Notes: generated by a model from the letters alone, not told the origin. Shown: positions 21,185 to 35,534, numbered from the stretch's first letter. The stretch is DNA of 64,000 nt from Bathymodiolus brooksi (GCA_963680875.1 OY804582.1:48874646-48938645); one strand, 5' to 3'. Translations and numbers: made by a program.

Positions 21185-22043
21185 AAGTTCAGAACTGACG
21201 AGTATGTGAACTTTTAAAATGTATTTTCGCAATACAAAAACAACTAACGAACCGACCGCAAGTAATAACAAATTAGACAGACCACAGTTGAACATTTGGG
21301 AAAATTGAAAGACCTTGAAATATCTAAATATAAACGATTTTATTCACTTGAAAGACCTTGGAATATCTAAATATAAACGAGAATCGAAAGCACGGATGAC
21401 GATAAAATGTTGCTGTTTATTTTCTGTTAATTGTGGCTTATTTAGCTTTCTGAACATTAAAAAGGTAAAAATATAAAATGAAAACACTGCTGTAGATAGA
21501 AATGTATTGTGTAAGAGATTATACTCCAACTTGTAGATTCTTAGAAATAATCAACTCGAACCTTACGGGTCTTGATTATTTTTAAGAATCTACAGTTGGA
21601 GTGTATTCTCCACTACTTATTGGGTGTTATGTATATTGTTTGTCACATATTATTGTAAGCACGTTTCTTAAGGAAGTGTGATATACAGATTAAAGGGCGT
21701 TGGGTACATTTGTTACGTCGAAGTATATAAACGAATAACGTTACTTTGGAAAATAACATACCATTACAATAAAGACTCATGGTTTCCTGAATTTGACGTT
21801 GTAATTTAAATACTTACAGTATACATTGCCATCCCGAGATCAATTCAAATGGAAATATAAAGGCGTCACAGTAAACGTTCAGTGGTTGTAGGAAATTAAC
21901 TACAGCTAAACATCACTAGTAACAATTATGATGTAAACTACTCAGCAAAGGAAACAATACAATGATGTTAAGAACATGTGTTAATATTGCCGTGTTTGTT
22001 ATGCCCATATGAATCTAAGTTATACGGCTTCTTCGATTTTTTT
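21185..22043 (+). repeat. Older sub-repeat C start (unit 1)
   Basis: Begins again with a diverged version of the A/B start (gttcagaactgacgagt..., ttcgcaatacaa) right after the tRNA-like end of B, then runs to the RT junction at 22,044. This is the third, truncated pass of the older tandem series. Confidence 0.5.
21515..21611. repeat. 97-bp palindrome, 'ctccaac...gttggag' (unit 1)
   Basis: 'gagattatactccaacttgt' plus 'agattcttagaaataatca' faces its complement ending 'gttggagtgtattctc'. The right-arm motif (atctacagtt-gagtgtattctcc) also occurs singly at ~8,560, 17,513 and 20,885, so it is a family end. The unit 2 copy is at 39,942-40,038; it is absent from unit 3. Confidence 0.7.
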
Positions 22044-23716
22044 GGTGATCTGAATATCATTCAACATGAGAGTCTCCGAAAGGTGATTTCTCATGGTCCT
22101 AAATTCAGAGAACCTCAACACATCAATTGGAAACATAATTTTAAGATAATTATGGATGCTGTTGAAGATTATGCCAGAAGGTGGATAAAGAGAGAAGTAG
22201 ACCAAGATCCTGAGTTAGAGTCCTTGTCAGACTGGGTTAGAACAATTAGGTCTCTAGTACAAGGTCGGATTCACAAACTCAAAAATTGTGTTAATAGTCG
22301 ATTTAAGTCTGTATTTAAAGACCAAGAAGCTGTTAAGTGTCTTTCCTCTCTTCGTGACAAATATGTTATCGTTCCTGCGGACAAGGCTTCCAACAATATC
22401 GTGTTTGTATGCAAATCATATTACTTCGAATGCCTAATCAAGGAATTAGGCATAAATAGCAACACCTCTAGTAATACCACATACAAACCAACTTCGTTCG
22501 ACAAAGATGAAATCCTAGCTAACCACAGATCATTCATGACCTCTTTAAACATTCCCTCTGGTAAAGAGTCTGAGGATTTACCCTATTTATATTGGATACC
22601 TAAACTCCATAAGACACCATACAAAGAAAGGTACATAGCGGGATCATCAACTTGTTCGACGAAAGAATTGTCTATTCACCTGACAAAGATTCTGTCTGCA
22701 GTAAAAGAGGGACAACAGAAATATTGTGAAACTGTTTACTCGCGTAGTGGCATAAATCACATGTGGATTTTGAAAAACTCTAAAGATCTTTTGGATAACC
22801 TGAAATCAAGATCTTTCTCTCAGGTATCCTCAATCAAAACTTTAGATTTTTCAACTCTATATACCACCCTACCGCATGACAAATTAAAAACCCGCTTAAT
22901 TAAAACAACTCATAAAGCTTTTAGTCATGGAAACTATGGCTCAAAATTTGTGTGTTAGGCTACAATTCCACATATTTTTCAAACAAAATTCATAAAGGTA
23001 AAACATGCTACTCCGAGGAACAAGTGATCAGTATGCTGGAGTTCCTCATCGATAACATATTTGTCTCCTTTGGAGGGACACTGTTTCAGCAGGTCGTCGG
23101 CATACCAATGGGTACGAATTGTGCCCCTCTTCTAGCCGATTTATTTTTATACTCATACGAGTCGGAGTTTCTTCAAAAGCTTGTAAAAGATAAGAAGATT
23201 CATGAGGCTAGAGCCTTTAATTTCACATACAGGTATATTGATGACGTTTTATCTATCAATAATTCTAGATTTGCAGAATTTCTTCCATTGATATATCCTC
23301 CAGAGCTGGAAGTTAAAGAGACCACCGATACAGCTTCGTCCGCATCATTTTTGGACTTATACCTCGAATTTGACGACAGTGGTCAACTCAGTACTAAAAT
23401 TTATGATAAGCGGGACGACTTCAATTTTAAAATCATAAATTTTCCAAACATGTGCAGCAATATACCAGCTTCTCCTGCATATGGTGTTTACATATCGCAA
23501 TTGATTCGCTATGCAAGGGCCAGTAGCAATTATTCTGATTTCCTGAAACGTCATCTTCATCTGAGAAACAGGCTACTGGACCAGGGCTATAAAAAGATTC
23601 GCCTTATTCGATCTCTTAAAAAGTTTATATTCCGATACCAATATCTTGTCGAAATATATTCCGTCTCTGCAGAAATAATTATAAGCGATGCATTTTCCTA
23701 TAGTGAAAATGTATAA
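22044..23716 (+). pseudogene. Penelope-like reverse transcriptase F1, copy 2
   Basis: RT homology begins abruptly at 22,044 (GDLNII). The 22 residues before it in the open frame (from 21,978) are encoded by unit-end flank and are also present at 58,030-58,098, so the apparent start is a chimera, not a native N-terminus. The first frame carries 'HGPKFREPQHINWKHNF', 'YLYWIPKLHKTP' and motif A 'LDFSTLYTTL' (D at residue 290). A 1-bp deletion near 22,950 relative to copy 1 ends it at 22,958. The second frame (22,952-23,716) has 'GIPMGTNCAPLL' (residues 50-61) and 'YIDDVL' (95-100) and ends in 'AFSYSENV'. The gene is truncated and split, so presumably inactive. No second endonuclease domain is seen. 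Confidence 0.75.
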
Positions 23717-24092
23717 AGATAAAGAAGTCCAAAATGTCAAGAATTTTTTTGTCAATGTGTGACGTAAAAATATTTTTGACATTTACGTCACCGAATATGG
23801 TACTGCTTTGACAACTATTTGACCTATTTTGTTCCTGTATTTAAATACTGTTACAGTGACAGCCGGAACCTTTGAACCGTAATGAGAGCGGGAGGTTTGG
23901 CGCCTTAAAATCTGATTCAACCCACCATTTCTTTAGAAATGCCTGTACCAAGTCAGGGTCATTACGGTTTTCACAGTTTTCCGGTTGTTGACTGATTTTG
24001 TCTGTTTATATAATTATGAGTTTTGACTTTCCCTTTATAAGATTGTTCGGAGTTTGGTAATTTTGTTATTACCTTTATTTATCATCCAATAA
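23717..24092 (+). repeat. F1 RT 3' UTR, unit 2
   Basis: Same trailer as in unit 1 at +18,427, directly downstream of RT copy 2. It differs by a small change in the A/T run near 23,740. Confidence 0.6.
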
Positions 24093-24431
24093 TATGTGTA
24101 CCACAGTTACCTGATATTGTTTGAACTCGCGCGAATTTATGATTTCCATACATTCGCACTCAATTGACAATAACAGGATGTATGTTTTATTTTTTTATTC
24201 ATTTAATTGTCTTTTTAATGGATATAAGATAATAATAACAATATTCTTTTAAATTACTATAGTATATTTTCCGATATCAATAAACAAGAAAAAAAACGTA
24301 AGCTTGTATACTTGGTTATTTCTAATACTTGATATTTAATGAAAGGCACACTCGCTTGGCGAAATATCAATCAGTAAACCCATTTTAAAGTTGTAGTTGG
24401 AATATGTTTTTGCAACAATGGTATTATTGTA

Positions 24432-24579
24432 TACATTACTATTGAAACAAAAGAAGCTGTCCGTATTGGACATAGCAAATTTCTTTTTGTGCACCTCGGC
24501 CTTCACCTGAGTAGTCAAGCTGAAAAAGAACCCCGCTATGTCCAATACGGACCGCTTCTTTTGTCTCAATAGTACTGTA
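24432..24579. repeat. 148-bp palindrome, MITE-like (unit 2)
   Basis: Same hairpin as at 6,005-6,152. One loop base differs (cacctgAgtag versus cacctgTgtag), a difference shared with unit 3. Confidence 0.8.
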
Positions 24580-25741
24580 TATTTTACTTACAGCTATTCG
24601 CAGCCGGTGAAAAATATTAAGAAGGTATCCGATGATTATTGTACCACCATAGTCTGATATGGGATATCAGATTCCAAATAAACATCTGTGCTATTCCATT
24701 ATTTAGATGAAACATATTATCTTACGACCACATCTAAGCGCTTTGGATCACAAGTTAAATGATTTATTCAATAAAATACTTTTATGTAAGCAAATAAATA
24801 TTCCTGTCCATTCTTGATTGCCCCTTCGTTTAGTTCCTATCATGATTTCCTTGTTAGCGGGCTGGTCCTAACAGGAAAACTACTGAGCCCATGGTTCCCT
24901 GTTGCTAAGTGGAAATCATCACTCCGAAAGCTTTCCGATCGCCAACACATCTTGGTTAACTGCTACGTGTCATGTGCATCACACATGACCACATATATTT
25001 TCCGTTTGTCGTTCCGAAGCACTTGAGTTCTCCAGGTTTTTGTTCTTGTCTTAGTGGGGCTCGTGTTGTTCATGTTGTGCATGTTGGCAACTTATATGAC
25101 GTCATTAATTGCAATGTCAGGTACCATGTCCGAGTAAAAACGACGTTCGAATTATCTCGACTCCCAATTCTTCTGTAGGGGGTTCATTTTTGTTATTGAT
25201 GTTATTTGTATTGTGTTAAGTATACTGGTATCCAACACGATCTATATAGTTTCTGTTCTTTTATCTCCATCTTTGTACTGATGTTGGTTTGTGTCACTTC
25301 AAATGTGGAATTCGTGCCTTCAACGTGGTCTAAGCACTTTCATTCATAAACAAAAACAACTACCGGTGGCGTTGGTGTATGCAAATAAATTGTAGGTCTA
25401 TATACTCTAGACTTTTAAATATTTCTACTGATTCCCCGTCTATCGTATTAATAGTACTATATAAGTACTAATGTATGCATAATGATAACATAAAGGTTAT
25501 CCTATTCTGTGAAATCATTATTAATCTTGGCGTTCTTATTTTCGTGGATTTCGCGGATTTCTTGGGTCACGCAAAACTTAAAAATTGAAATCCAACTAAA
25601 TAACATTTTCCCATTGATGCTTGCCTATAGTGCTTGAAACCACGAATTCAAGAACCCAAGGATCACTGCAGTTTGTAGAAATCACGAATATTGGTGCTAA
25701 CGAACAAAAGTACTTTCACATTATGTAGAATTCAACACTGT

Positions 25742-26562
25742 TGGTGTGTATGCTATGGAAGTTTTAAGCTATGAAACAAATACAATAATGGCGTATGAAT
25801 TTCGAATCCGTTATAAATCCGTAGTTTTCTGTGTAGTGTTTTGTATATCACTGTTTGCCCTTTTGTCCGTTTATCCTTTAGTCGCTTCATTGTTTGTCCT
25901 TCCACTATTTACGGCTTCTGATCAAGCCTTTCTTACGTATATATTACTGATCATCTTCAGACAGATAGGGAACATATGCCTATCATTCCTACGTAATCAG
26001 TAATAATTGTTGTAGACCTAACTGTTGCGTAGAAACACCGAACTAAATATTATCCTCCGTCAATATCATTTCTTTCCAATGAAGTTTTTATCCTGTCCAT
26101 CATTTCCTTTGTGCATTATATGCAGACTTTATACACAGGAGTTTTTCAAGGAAAATCAAACGAATATATCCCGTTCCTTTAATTTAAGGTTTCGCTATAT
26201 AGATGATTCCTATCAATACATATGTTTTATGATGTTGTCGATGGTATCTATTTCATTCAGCTTGAGTTAAAGGATGTCAAAGATACAGCGAAGTCTGCTT
26301 CATACCTTGTCCTACACCTTGACACTGATAGTGAGGACCCTTTAAGAGGGACATTTTATGACACTATAAATAATTTCAATGTTTCCATTGTAAGCTTACT
26401 ATTTATATATTTGTGTATATATCAACATTCCAGTAGCACATGAATATGGAGTGTATATCTCTCAGCTGATCGCATATTCTTGAACTTGTGGCTCCTGTTA
26501 TGATCTGCGTGATAGAGGGTTACTACTGGTAATGAAGCAGCTACTGAATCAATAGTTTTTAG
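25742..26562 (+). pseudogene. F2 Penelope-like RT relic, unit 2
   Basis: Copy of the 7,315-8,135 relic with the same frameshifts, showing that it was already dead when the unit duplicated. Confidence 0.65.
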
Positions 26563-27711
26563 CGGTTAAGTTGAAGTAATATCTTCGAATGTTTTACGGT
26601 CACCACCATGGCTTGGTTAACCGTTACGGAATATCTGTGTTACAAATGACCAGGGATATGTTTTGTTTGTTGTAATCACAATCCAGTCATTTTTTCATTC
26701 ATGACTCTTGACAATGTATGTTCAGAACTCACGAGTACTTGAACTTTTAAAGTATATTCTCGCAATACAACCAACAAATATACGAATCGACCTCAAGTAA
26801 TCACAAATAAGACATGACATAGGTTGAACTTGGATTAAAGAAAAATAAGCATGAATCGATAGGACGCATGCCAATGCAAGTTTTTCCTTTTATATTTGTT
26901 ATTTGTCATCTAATTTGGCTTTGTAAATATCATATTTGTAACAATAAAAATTAAAAAAGCATCTAGTGATTATTTCATTTAAATCTACAGTTAAAGTGTA
27001 TTCTCCATTACGTAACATACAGAACCTTGCTTTATCTCTGTTCTTAATTTAACCAATTCTCGAATTAGTATCTGAGACAACAAATCACAAATCAGATAAA
27101 TCTAACCTGATATGTAAGGTAATCAGAACGTACCTCACTAATTAAACGTTAGAAACAGAAGGGAAAATATATAATGGACAATCCAGAAACAATTACAAAA
27201 TCTTACAATGTTAGAGAACTAAGCTATCGTATTCATAAAAGCTTGCAGCTGTACGATTTTTAAACTTTCGAACTATCTTGCCTTCGGGATAATAAGAGTA
27301 TATAGTTTCGACCTGTGTGAAAAAAGTGATGAAATAACACAATAGTTTTATTAAACATGAACATGTTTTCAGAAAGTTAAACAAAAAATGGGTGGTAATT
27401 GCTTGCCACGAGCGTCTTTGTGGAAAACAACACAAACATACTTTATCATAACAAATATCATAATTATCAAAAATATATATACTGTCATTTAAAGCATCTT
27501 TTCTATTTATTGCAAAGGACGTTTATTTCTTTATTTGATAGCTAACATGGCAACTTCAAAAGCTTGTCAACTATTTTGCAGAGTATATTTGTATTTAGTT
27601 ATAAATGCGGTTTTAGAATTCGAACTGTATTATTTTCTTATCGACAAGCTGGTGCTATTTGATTTTGAAGGTGTTTGCTTCATATCAATTATATCCCTAA
27701 GCCAATCGTTG

Positions 27712-28049
27712 GAGCAATGATAAGCGAGCTCGCCCCGAGTGATATACATCGTGGGTTCGAGTCAACCCAATGGCTAGAAATTGGTATTCGCTGCTTCTAG
27801 GCTAAGTAAACTCCTTTAAGGAGAAAGTGGCGACGGGTGTCGCGGAATTATGATGATGTGTCCTGATGACTTATCTTCCCACAGACTATTGCTTTAATGA
27901 GCAAGCACAATATATATTAAACAAATCGTGTTCGCTTAGTAAAAACGGCCATCACCATAAGCTTAACGATCTGCAACCTATCTCGCCAAGATATTGCTGA
28001 AGAATTGCTCATTTTTACGTTAAATAGCAATCACTCACTGACTCATTCC
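27712..28049 (+). mobile_element. tRNA-derived SINE (sub-repeat A, unit 2)
   Basis: Copy of the SINE at 9,285 in unit 2. Confidence 0.6.
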
Positions 28050-29048
28050 ATAGCTCCATGATATAAACATCTGACTTATTTTGTCTTCATGTTCAGACCC
28101 TTCTACGTGGAAATCATGTTGTTCTTTTTTATGTTAACCTTCACAACACTAAAGTTCACCAAACAGGTATTAAACTGATATACAACTAAAAAGATCTGAA
28201 TGTTAGCGTATGATTCTCTCCTTCATCGGGGATAGCAAAACGAGGGTTACACTCGAATGTACAGTTTGCTAGTCCCAGGCGTCTCTGATGTATTTCTATT
28301 GCAATATACCGTTTCTGACCTTTATCAAAGACATACCAAAAAACAGAAACTTCATCCGAGACAAGATTGACTACGGATGATAGCCTGGTACCTCGATCCA
28401 TCATAACCAGGCTGTCAGCAGCCTCTCTCATAAAGATCCAGTATAACTACAAGATTGGGAAGACCAATATCAAATGCGCTATTTTATTTTAGAATAATTG
28501 CTGTATTACTCGACACACACGCTCGGTTTCATCGTAAACACTGTCATCTAATGTGAATATGGTTCCTGCATAGGCGAAGAAGCGAAAATGGGATAATTGT
28601 CTGCAGGTTTTAATTCCTAATGTAATTCTAAGGGATCAATATCAGTTATTTCTGACAATACCATTTGACACTTGAACATAATCATTAGATTGTCTGTTCC
28701 CTCTGGTTTTGTTGCTCCCAAAGACTTTTATATTATTTGACATTTTTATGTGGGCGTACTTTATGAAGGTTATATTCCAGAAACGTGTCGCACGCACTGA
28801 GTTAGATATATATGTATTTATCCTGCAATGACAGCATTTACCGACCAATATAGCCTGCCTAATATATTTTTTGATATTGGTCAGTTATAAATAGAACATT
28901 TTTTGATATTGGTCAGTTATAAATAGAACATACAAATGTAAAACGGGGCACATCGGGGGATATTGTTTTCAAATACATACATAAAATTATTTCAAATACT
29001 TTTATCATCGTCCAGTAAACGTTTATTTACGATTTAAAATTGCAGGAT

Positions 29049-29206
29049 AAATACAATACATGTGCACTGTCGAAGCATATAGGTAAATATGTGTATTCGG
29101 CGCGAAATGCGGGAAAAGGCTCGGCAAAGCCTCGCCTTTTCCCGCGTTTCTAAGCCTCATACACATATTACCCATATGCTTCGACAGTGCACAAGTATTG
29201 TATATT
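29049..29206. repeat. 158-bp palindrome (unit 2)
   Basis: Identical copy of the 10,622 palindrome. Confidence 0.85.
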
Positions 29207-30910
29207 TATTGTAAATATACGACAATATTGCTTATCATAGTTTTCAACAATTTATTAAAGCGTATCGGTACAAAATGAGTTCCATATAAAATAGAGTTCA
29301 ACATGACATTTCACCCTCGGTTTTTTTTGTGGGGTCCGGCTAGCTAATCTTTTTACTATTTTTCTTTGTAATGTAAATTTATGTGTCCGAGTTCCGTGTT
29401 GTGATGTCCGTTACGATTCCCGAATTAAATGTTCAGTTCATCTTTACCTCTAGTTGCTAGTAGGAGAGGTCATGTCTTATTTACGTTAGTTGTGTTTGTT
29501 TGCGGATAGTGGTGTCCAACACATATTGTGTTGTGTTTGTGTTTTGTTTGTCATCGGCGTATGTAATGTATATAGCTGAATATTGTAATGTTATATTGAA
29601 TTAATTAATAAATTATGTTTAAACTAACACATATTGTGTTGTGCTTGTGTTTTGTTTGTCATCGGCGTGTGTACCCTATCAGCAAGTTTCTCTGAATTGT
29701 CCATTTTTAATTGCCCCGTCAGTATTTCTCTAGCGTATATTACACTTAGACACACGATCAAGTAAAGAAACAACTTTTTATTGCTGTTCGTCATATTTTG
29801 ATATTTTGCTTCACGTGTATCTTCTTTTCTGTTAATTCCGTCAATTTAAACCGTGTCAATTTATGGCGTTACATATTTAAAGTCGAACGCACATTTCTTA
29901 TGTACAAAAAGTACGTGTATTTTGCTTTTGTGTTTTCGTTTGTTTCATATATGTATGTAATAACTTATCTAGTTTTTATACAATAATTAACCAATGTATG
30001 ACATAGCACCACACAATAAATGATACCGACTATTCCGCACTATTTCACATTGATACAGACCACATATCATACCAATTGTTTTGAAAACGTATCTGCTATT
30101 CCGATTTTTCTTGTTTATAGGCATAGGTGCTTCCATTTATCTCATTTTGTTCAATTGTGAGTCTTGGCTACCTTTTTTGTTTAAATATATTGTGTCTGGC
30201 GTTTGGAAATATTTGTGTAATCAACCTTTATTATCTCCCTTTACATCACTCTTGTATGATAGTCTATGTTTAACTGTAAACATTGCTCACAAATCGTGTT
30301 TTTCGATTTAAAAAAAAATGACGTCTCACTTTGTTAGAATTTTTATTTTCTTCATTTCCTTAAATGATTGCAGAACAATAAATTATGTTGCAATATTTTT
30401 TTATGGTAACTGTTCAAATGTTAGATTGACTACACTATATGTATTGACAGAAATATAAAATAAACATATTAATGGTTTGCACCAGTTGTATGTTATAGTG
30501 ATGTGCAATATTGGTCAGTTAATTTGTTTGCGTTAATTTTCATATTTTACCTGTATATATGATGACCTCATGATACTTATACAACAACACATTTGACATG
30601 GTTTGAGATTCCGAGTGTTATACATGTAATACACGGATATCATAGTTCTATTTGATTACATGTATTTGTACGCAACTCGTTTAACATTTCACTAGCACAT
30701 TTATATTTATTGATGTAATACCGTAGGAGTAGCATATCTATGTTATTTACTGTAGTAAGATCATTTCAATCGTTTTTAATTCACCTACGCTGTATAATGT
30801 TTCTATTGTATAGACCACCACAGAATTAAAAGTTCTATAGTATTGCATTGAAGGTTTTTTTATGACAGTTTTAATCTATAACTAATTATTTACTTTTATT
30901 TCTTTTTCAG

Positions 30911-30916
30911 TTATGG
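30911..30916 (+). other. Candidate 6-nt micro-exon (unit 2)
   Basis: Identical acceptor, TTATGG and donor as in unit 1. Confidence 0.35.
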
Positions 30917-32330
30917 GTAAGTGTTATGTTCATTATAGTTCTTTTAATTTAATTAAATATTATAATCACTTTTAAGGTATGTACTTGTGTATCTAATATG
31001 TTTACATTTTATATTCTGTGTTGCCTATGTAGATTATCTTACATATCATGACTTACACAATATATAATATCTACATTACTGAAATACAACATCCAGTAGA
31101 TTATATCTTGCACTAAATGTCATTATGACATTGACATTATTGTAAAATATACTCGTTATCGAAAAGTAATAATAATTGCATTAGCTATGAATTATAAATT
31201 GCAATGATTTATATATCATATAAGGCATGGCAATCCAAAACACTGACTGCTGGGTAGATGATACCCTCGATGACTCAAATTTCACAAGTGAAAGAAAACC
31301 AAAGACTCTAGGCATCATGAGTTATATATGCCCGAGGGAGATTAACCACAGGTTTTAATGGTACATTATATGCGAACTGTGAACTCATTCTTTACTGTAC
31401 CAGTAATTATCATCCCAAAATGAATAAGTGTAATTATTTTTTATGACGAAGTAACACACAAGTTGCTAGATGTAATCGGATGGTCGTACCTTTTTCTACT
31501 GGATCGAAATACATGCATATGTATTTGATTTCTTTCAAATATCAGATATGTCTCATTTTTTCTAACAAATGGATTGGCAGCATATGAAAACATAAACATC
31601 CTCTGGGATTTCGGGCAAAACTGTTTTGGTGTAGACAGTTTTAGTCGTAAATAAAGCTACATTAAACCTAGTAAAGTGTATGGATGTCCTGATTTTGATC
31701 AATCCAATGAAAATTGGACCTCCGCACATGCTCCCTATTTTCTATCGTTGGTCAGCGACTAAAAACAACAATAGAAAATAGGGAGGAAGTCCGGAGGTCT
31801 AATTTTAATTATATTTGATTTTGATACAATGTTAAGCACCGGATTTCCGTTGTCAACGAAACTCCAATCAATATGTGGCGTTGTTACTTAACTAATTATG
31901 TGAAAGACAGATATCAATTAAATTATTTTTTGTATCTTTTTGGGTTTTTGTTTTGCCATTATGTCTCTTTACGTTCTGAGTTCCGCGTTGTGTTGCCCGT
32001 TACAATTTCCGCATAGAAAACAATGTTCGGTTCGTCGTTACCACCATTTGTTTGTAGGAGGAATCATGTCTTGATTACGTTATATGTGTTTGCTTTCGCA
32101 TAGTGGTGTCCAATGCATATTGTGTTTTGGTTTTCTTCGTTTTGTGTACCCTATGTTGCCATTTTCTCTGGATTGTCAATTGTTGATTCCCTCTTTGGTG
32201 TTCTATAACGTTTATGTAAACAATAATTAGAAAAAATAAATGATTTCCGTTCTTGTGTACGTATTTTAAATATTATTGAATGTACGGGAATAGAACCCAT
32301 GCTGTACTTTTTTTTATCACTTCTGTCTAA

Positions 32331-35300
32331 TAGTAGGGTGCCCGACGAAAGATTTTTGCGAATTTGCCGTAACGGAATTACACACACCTGTATGATACAT
32401 CGTTGGAATGAGGAGAACAAGCCGCATCGAAATAAAGATGTCGTCGCTATGTATTGTGGTCACGTTTTTTTTAAATTGGGGTCAAAGGTCAAGATCTAAA
32501 AATTGGAACTAACACACCACAAGTTTTAAAAGGCTCCCTTCTTCGACAACACTGTGAACAAATTTAAACTGGAATGCCAATTTTATTTGTTAAGCTTAAT
32601 ATTTTATTATTTTATGCTTATTTTTTATTTTACATTGTTTGAATATATAGCAAAGGCCATTTTCTAAAAAAAAAATCCATTTTACAATTTTCGTATATAT
32701 GAGAAATAAAAGTGACCTTGACCTGTCATAGTTTGAACATTTCTCATTTTTATTTGATATTCATTTAAAGGAAACCTTCGAATTATTTTTTAACTCTTAA
32801 CATTTGACAACTGGTAGACGGATTCCAAAAACAAACATATTTCAGTTTTGGTACACTTTGACTAATTACTGGTAAAATATTTATTCACCTCAAACTTCGT
32901 AAAAGGTACCAAAATTCAAATTTAATGGCTTATGTGTTTGCAACATATCATTTGTAGGGTCAATCAATACTTAACGAATATTCTGTGCAAAAACATGGCA
33001 ATTTATGGAAAGGTCAAACGCCATTTGTTTAAAAACGTAAGGTCTATGGACATATTATGCGTTTGGACGATGTGTGGCTACAAACCACTCTGAACACTCC
33101 AAATATCTCAGATGTTTGGCAAATAAGAAAGTGTTCTCTTGTTAGTTTGAAAGCCCACCAACCACGTCAAGGTCAGAGTCCACTGTCAGGTTTTTTTTGG
33201 TTTTTTTTTTTTTTAATTTTGTTTGTTTGTTTGAAACATCGGCAGTAGTATACCAAAGGAACAAAGGAACAAGTCATATAAAATGCTAAAGAAATCATAG
33301 TCCGGAGACTGGGCAAATTCCAGAAAAAACATAAAACGGAAACAAGCTACGACATAACCACCACAACATATAAAAAGAACACCTTAAAAAACATTGCAAC
33401 AAATGAAACTGCTATTTACTGAAAAACACATAGTACGTATGAATTTGTCTAAGCACAGAAAACAGTGATGCTTGCCTAAAACAGACATTAGACCAAGTCT
33501 CAATGAAACAAAAGACGTCAACGGGAAGTCGTGGTAACTGGACAACTATGACTAACGTGAGTTGATGGTCACAATGTTGGAAACGAAAGACTGTTTTATC
33601 TGAAATCATAGTTTTGATAACAACAGTTTTATTCGGTGAAATAGATGGAGACTGGATGAAAAAGAAAAAAAAATTGAGATCATATGTCATCATCTTCATC
33701 AGTATTTCTAGATATTGCTAGGTGGGTATTTTCATTGCGGCATAAGTCGCCAGCTTGGCAAGGGCAAAGGTCTGTGCAAGATAGACTTTGCTCAAAACAA
33801 ATGCATCCTTTCATGCACACAGATTTTCCTTTGCAAGTACAAACAAGGTCTTGCAAAAAATCAGAAGACATCTGTCCTTTGAAATAAACTGGAACTAATC
33901 CATTCCTGTCTTCCCATCCAAATAGCACTGCAGACTTCATTGGCGGTTGTGCAACATAGGCAGTCATCCAAATATTTATCTGTAGTGAAGATCGCAAAAC
34001 ATACTGAGTGAAGGTGGCTTCACAGGGTGGAAGTTTGGCCAAACATGCATCCCTCAGTGTCGCTAACCTTACCCTTAATTTGGTCGTACAGTCGACAAAC
34101 AAGTTTACTGGCGGCATCTATATATTTATCAGTGTCACAGTCTGCAAGGGTGGACAAATCTCTAAAGTTTTCTGGACTGTCTTTAAGTACTTTAAAAACG
34201 GTTCGTTTGCCAATCCCGAACAAGGATGATGTGGAATCACATCTTGTGATGGCATGTGCAGCTGGTAAAATGTTACATAAAACAGGATTGAGGATGCTGC
34301 AGTTCGAATGTACGGGAATGAAAACGCCCATCCTTGGTGTTTGTGATAGAACCGTATGAAACCATAATTCCTGTGTATGTTGCATTGAAGGAAAGTAATG
34401 GATGCATAGAATCAAGAAATCTGTATCAGGCGATTTAACAATGATCCGACCTTTGATTCCACTTTCACCGAACGTTTTGTCTGCATGGATAGCATGAAAA
34501 ATCATACGAGTGTCGGCCTCTTCATGTGTACAGTATAACTCTTGGCAATCGGAGACTCCATCTCTGCAGATTTTCTTGGCAATGATTAGAAGCACCAGAA
34601 AGATACGGAACTTCCCCGGATGACATCTCAAGAGATGATAAACGATAGTGTTGCACAATCGATTCGCCAAGAAATTTTATCAATGCTTGTTTGTTGGCAG
34701 CGACTGCAAGAAACCTTTTCTAATCAGGAATCGGTCGGCCTTCTATGAAACTGAGCCATTTCCGGACTTATAACGTATCCTGCAGGATTGGTCCGTGTAT
34801 TAGAAACACATGAATTAAACAAATTTTAAACCCAATCAACGGCCGATATAAAAATGAATGTTTTTAAAACATAAAAACCACAAACAATTCTACTGAACAA
34901 TTAAAACCAATTTATTTGCCATAAAAGAAGAGAAAATACTAAATGCATTGAGACAGAGATCGTGCTAGTTAATGACCGGCGAGCGACACATCATTAACAA
35001 AAACCGGTACATAACAATCCGTGTATGACAAAGAGGAAATTTACAGTTATATGAGTTTATATTTTGCCAATTTCTCAACAACCGCTGACATTTAGATTAT
35101 GATTTTTGGCACACATGTACATTTCATCAATATGTTTTCTTCAAAATCAAAGTACATTTATAATGTAGTGTAATTACTTTGCTTTTGTTGAAAATACGGT
35201 TTATTTGGGGTCAAATTTGAGGCTTAAAGTAAGGCTGATATACTCTTTCAAAAATCAATTATTTACATCCCGTTTTTATTTTAATTATATCTTTGATACA

Positions 35301-35534
35301 TTATCTCTGATGTAAAAACCTTTTTAGCTATTTAGATAGCGGAGAATATTTTTATTTTCCATCCTGAAAATACCATGTACAATGTGTCAGCCGAGGGTAC
35401 CTTTGAAAAACGTGAAATTAAAAAAATCATGACCACAGAAACTTACGACGACAATTAAAAATACAAAATGTAATAATTTTTCTAGCGTTTAATACCAAAA
35501 CTAAGCGTCTTTTTTAACACTGGGCACCCTACTA
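32331..35534. mobile_element. 3.2-kb TIR DNA transposon (unit 2)
   Basis: Copy of the 13,904-17,107 element with identical TIRs and flanking TAA. It was carried by the unit duplication, not newly inserted. Confidence 0.75.
33680..34807 (-). pseudogene. PIN-like / CXC-domain protein, broken (unit 2)
   Basis: Same structure as unit 1: frames 34,670-34,020 and 34,117-33,680, with the same frameshift between the PIN-like and CXC parts. Confidence 0.65.

Larger units (their letters stand above)
3780..22207 (+). repeat. Tandem array unit 1 (18.4 kb)
   Basis: Unit 1 of a direct tandem array. From 4,520 on, every landmark recurs exactly 18,427 bp downstream in unit 2 (for example the PIN/CXC ORF at 15,253 and 33,680). 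Only about ten substitutions were noticed by eye over the last ~17.7 kb (for example at ~6,089, 8,565, 9,421, 11,307 and 16,996). The first ~740 bp, covering the 5' part of the RT, is more diverged (several amino-acid changes and a 1-bp indel). The left edge is the LINE junction at 3,779/3,780. Confidence 0.95.
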
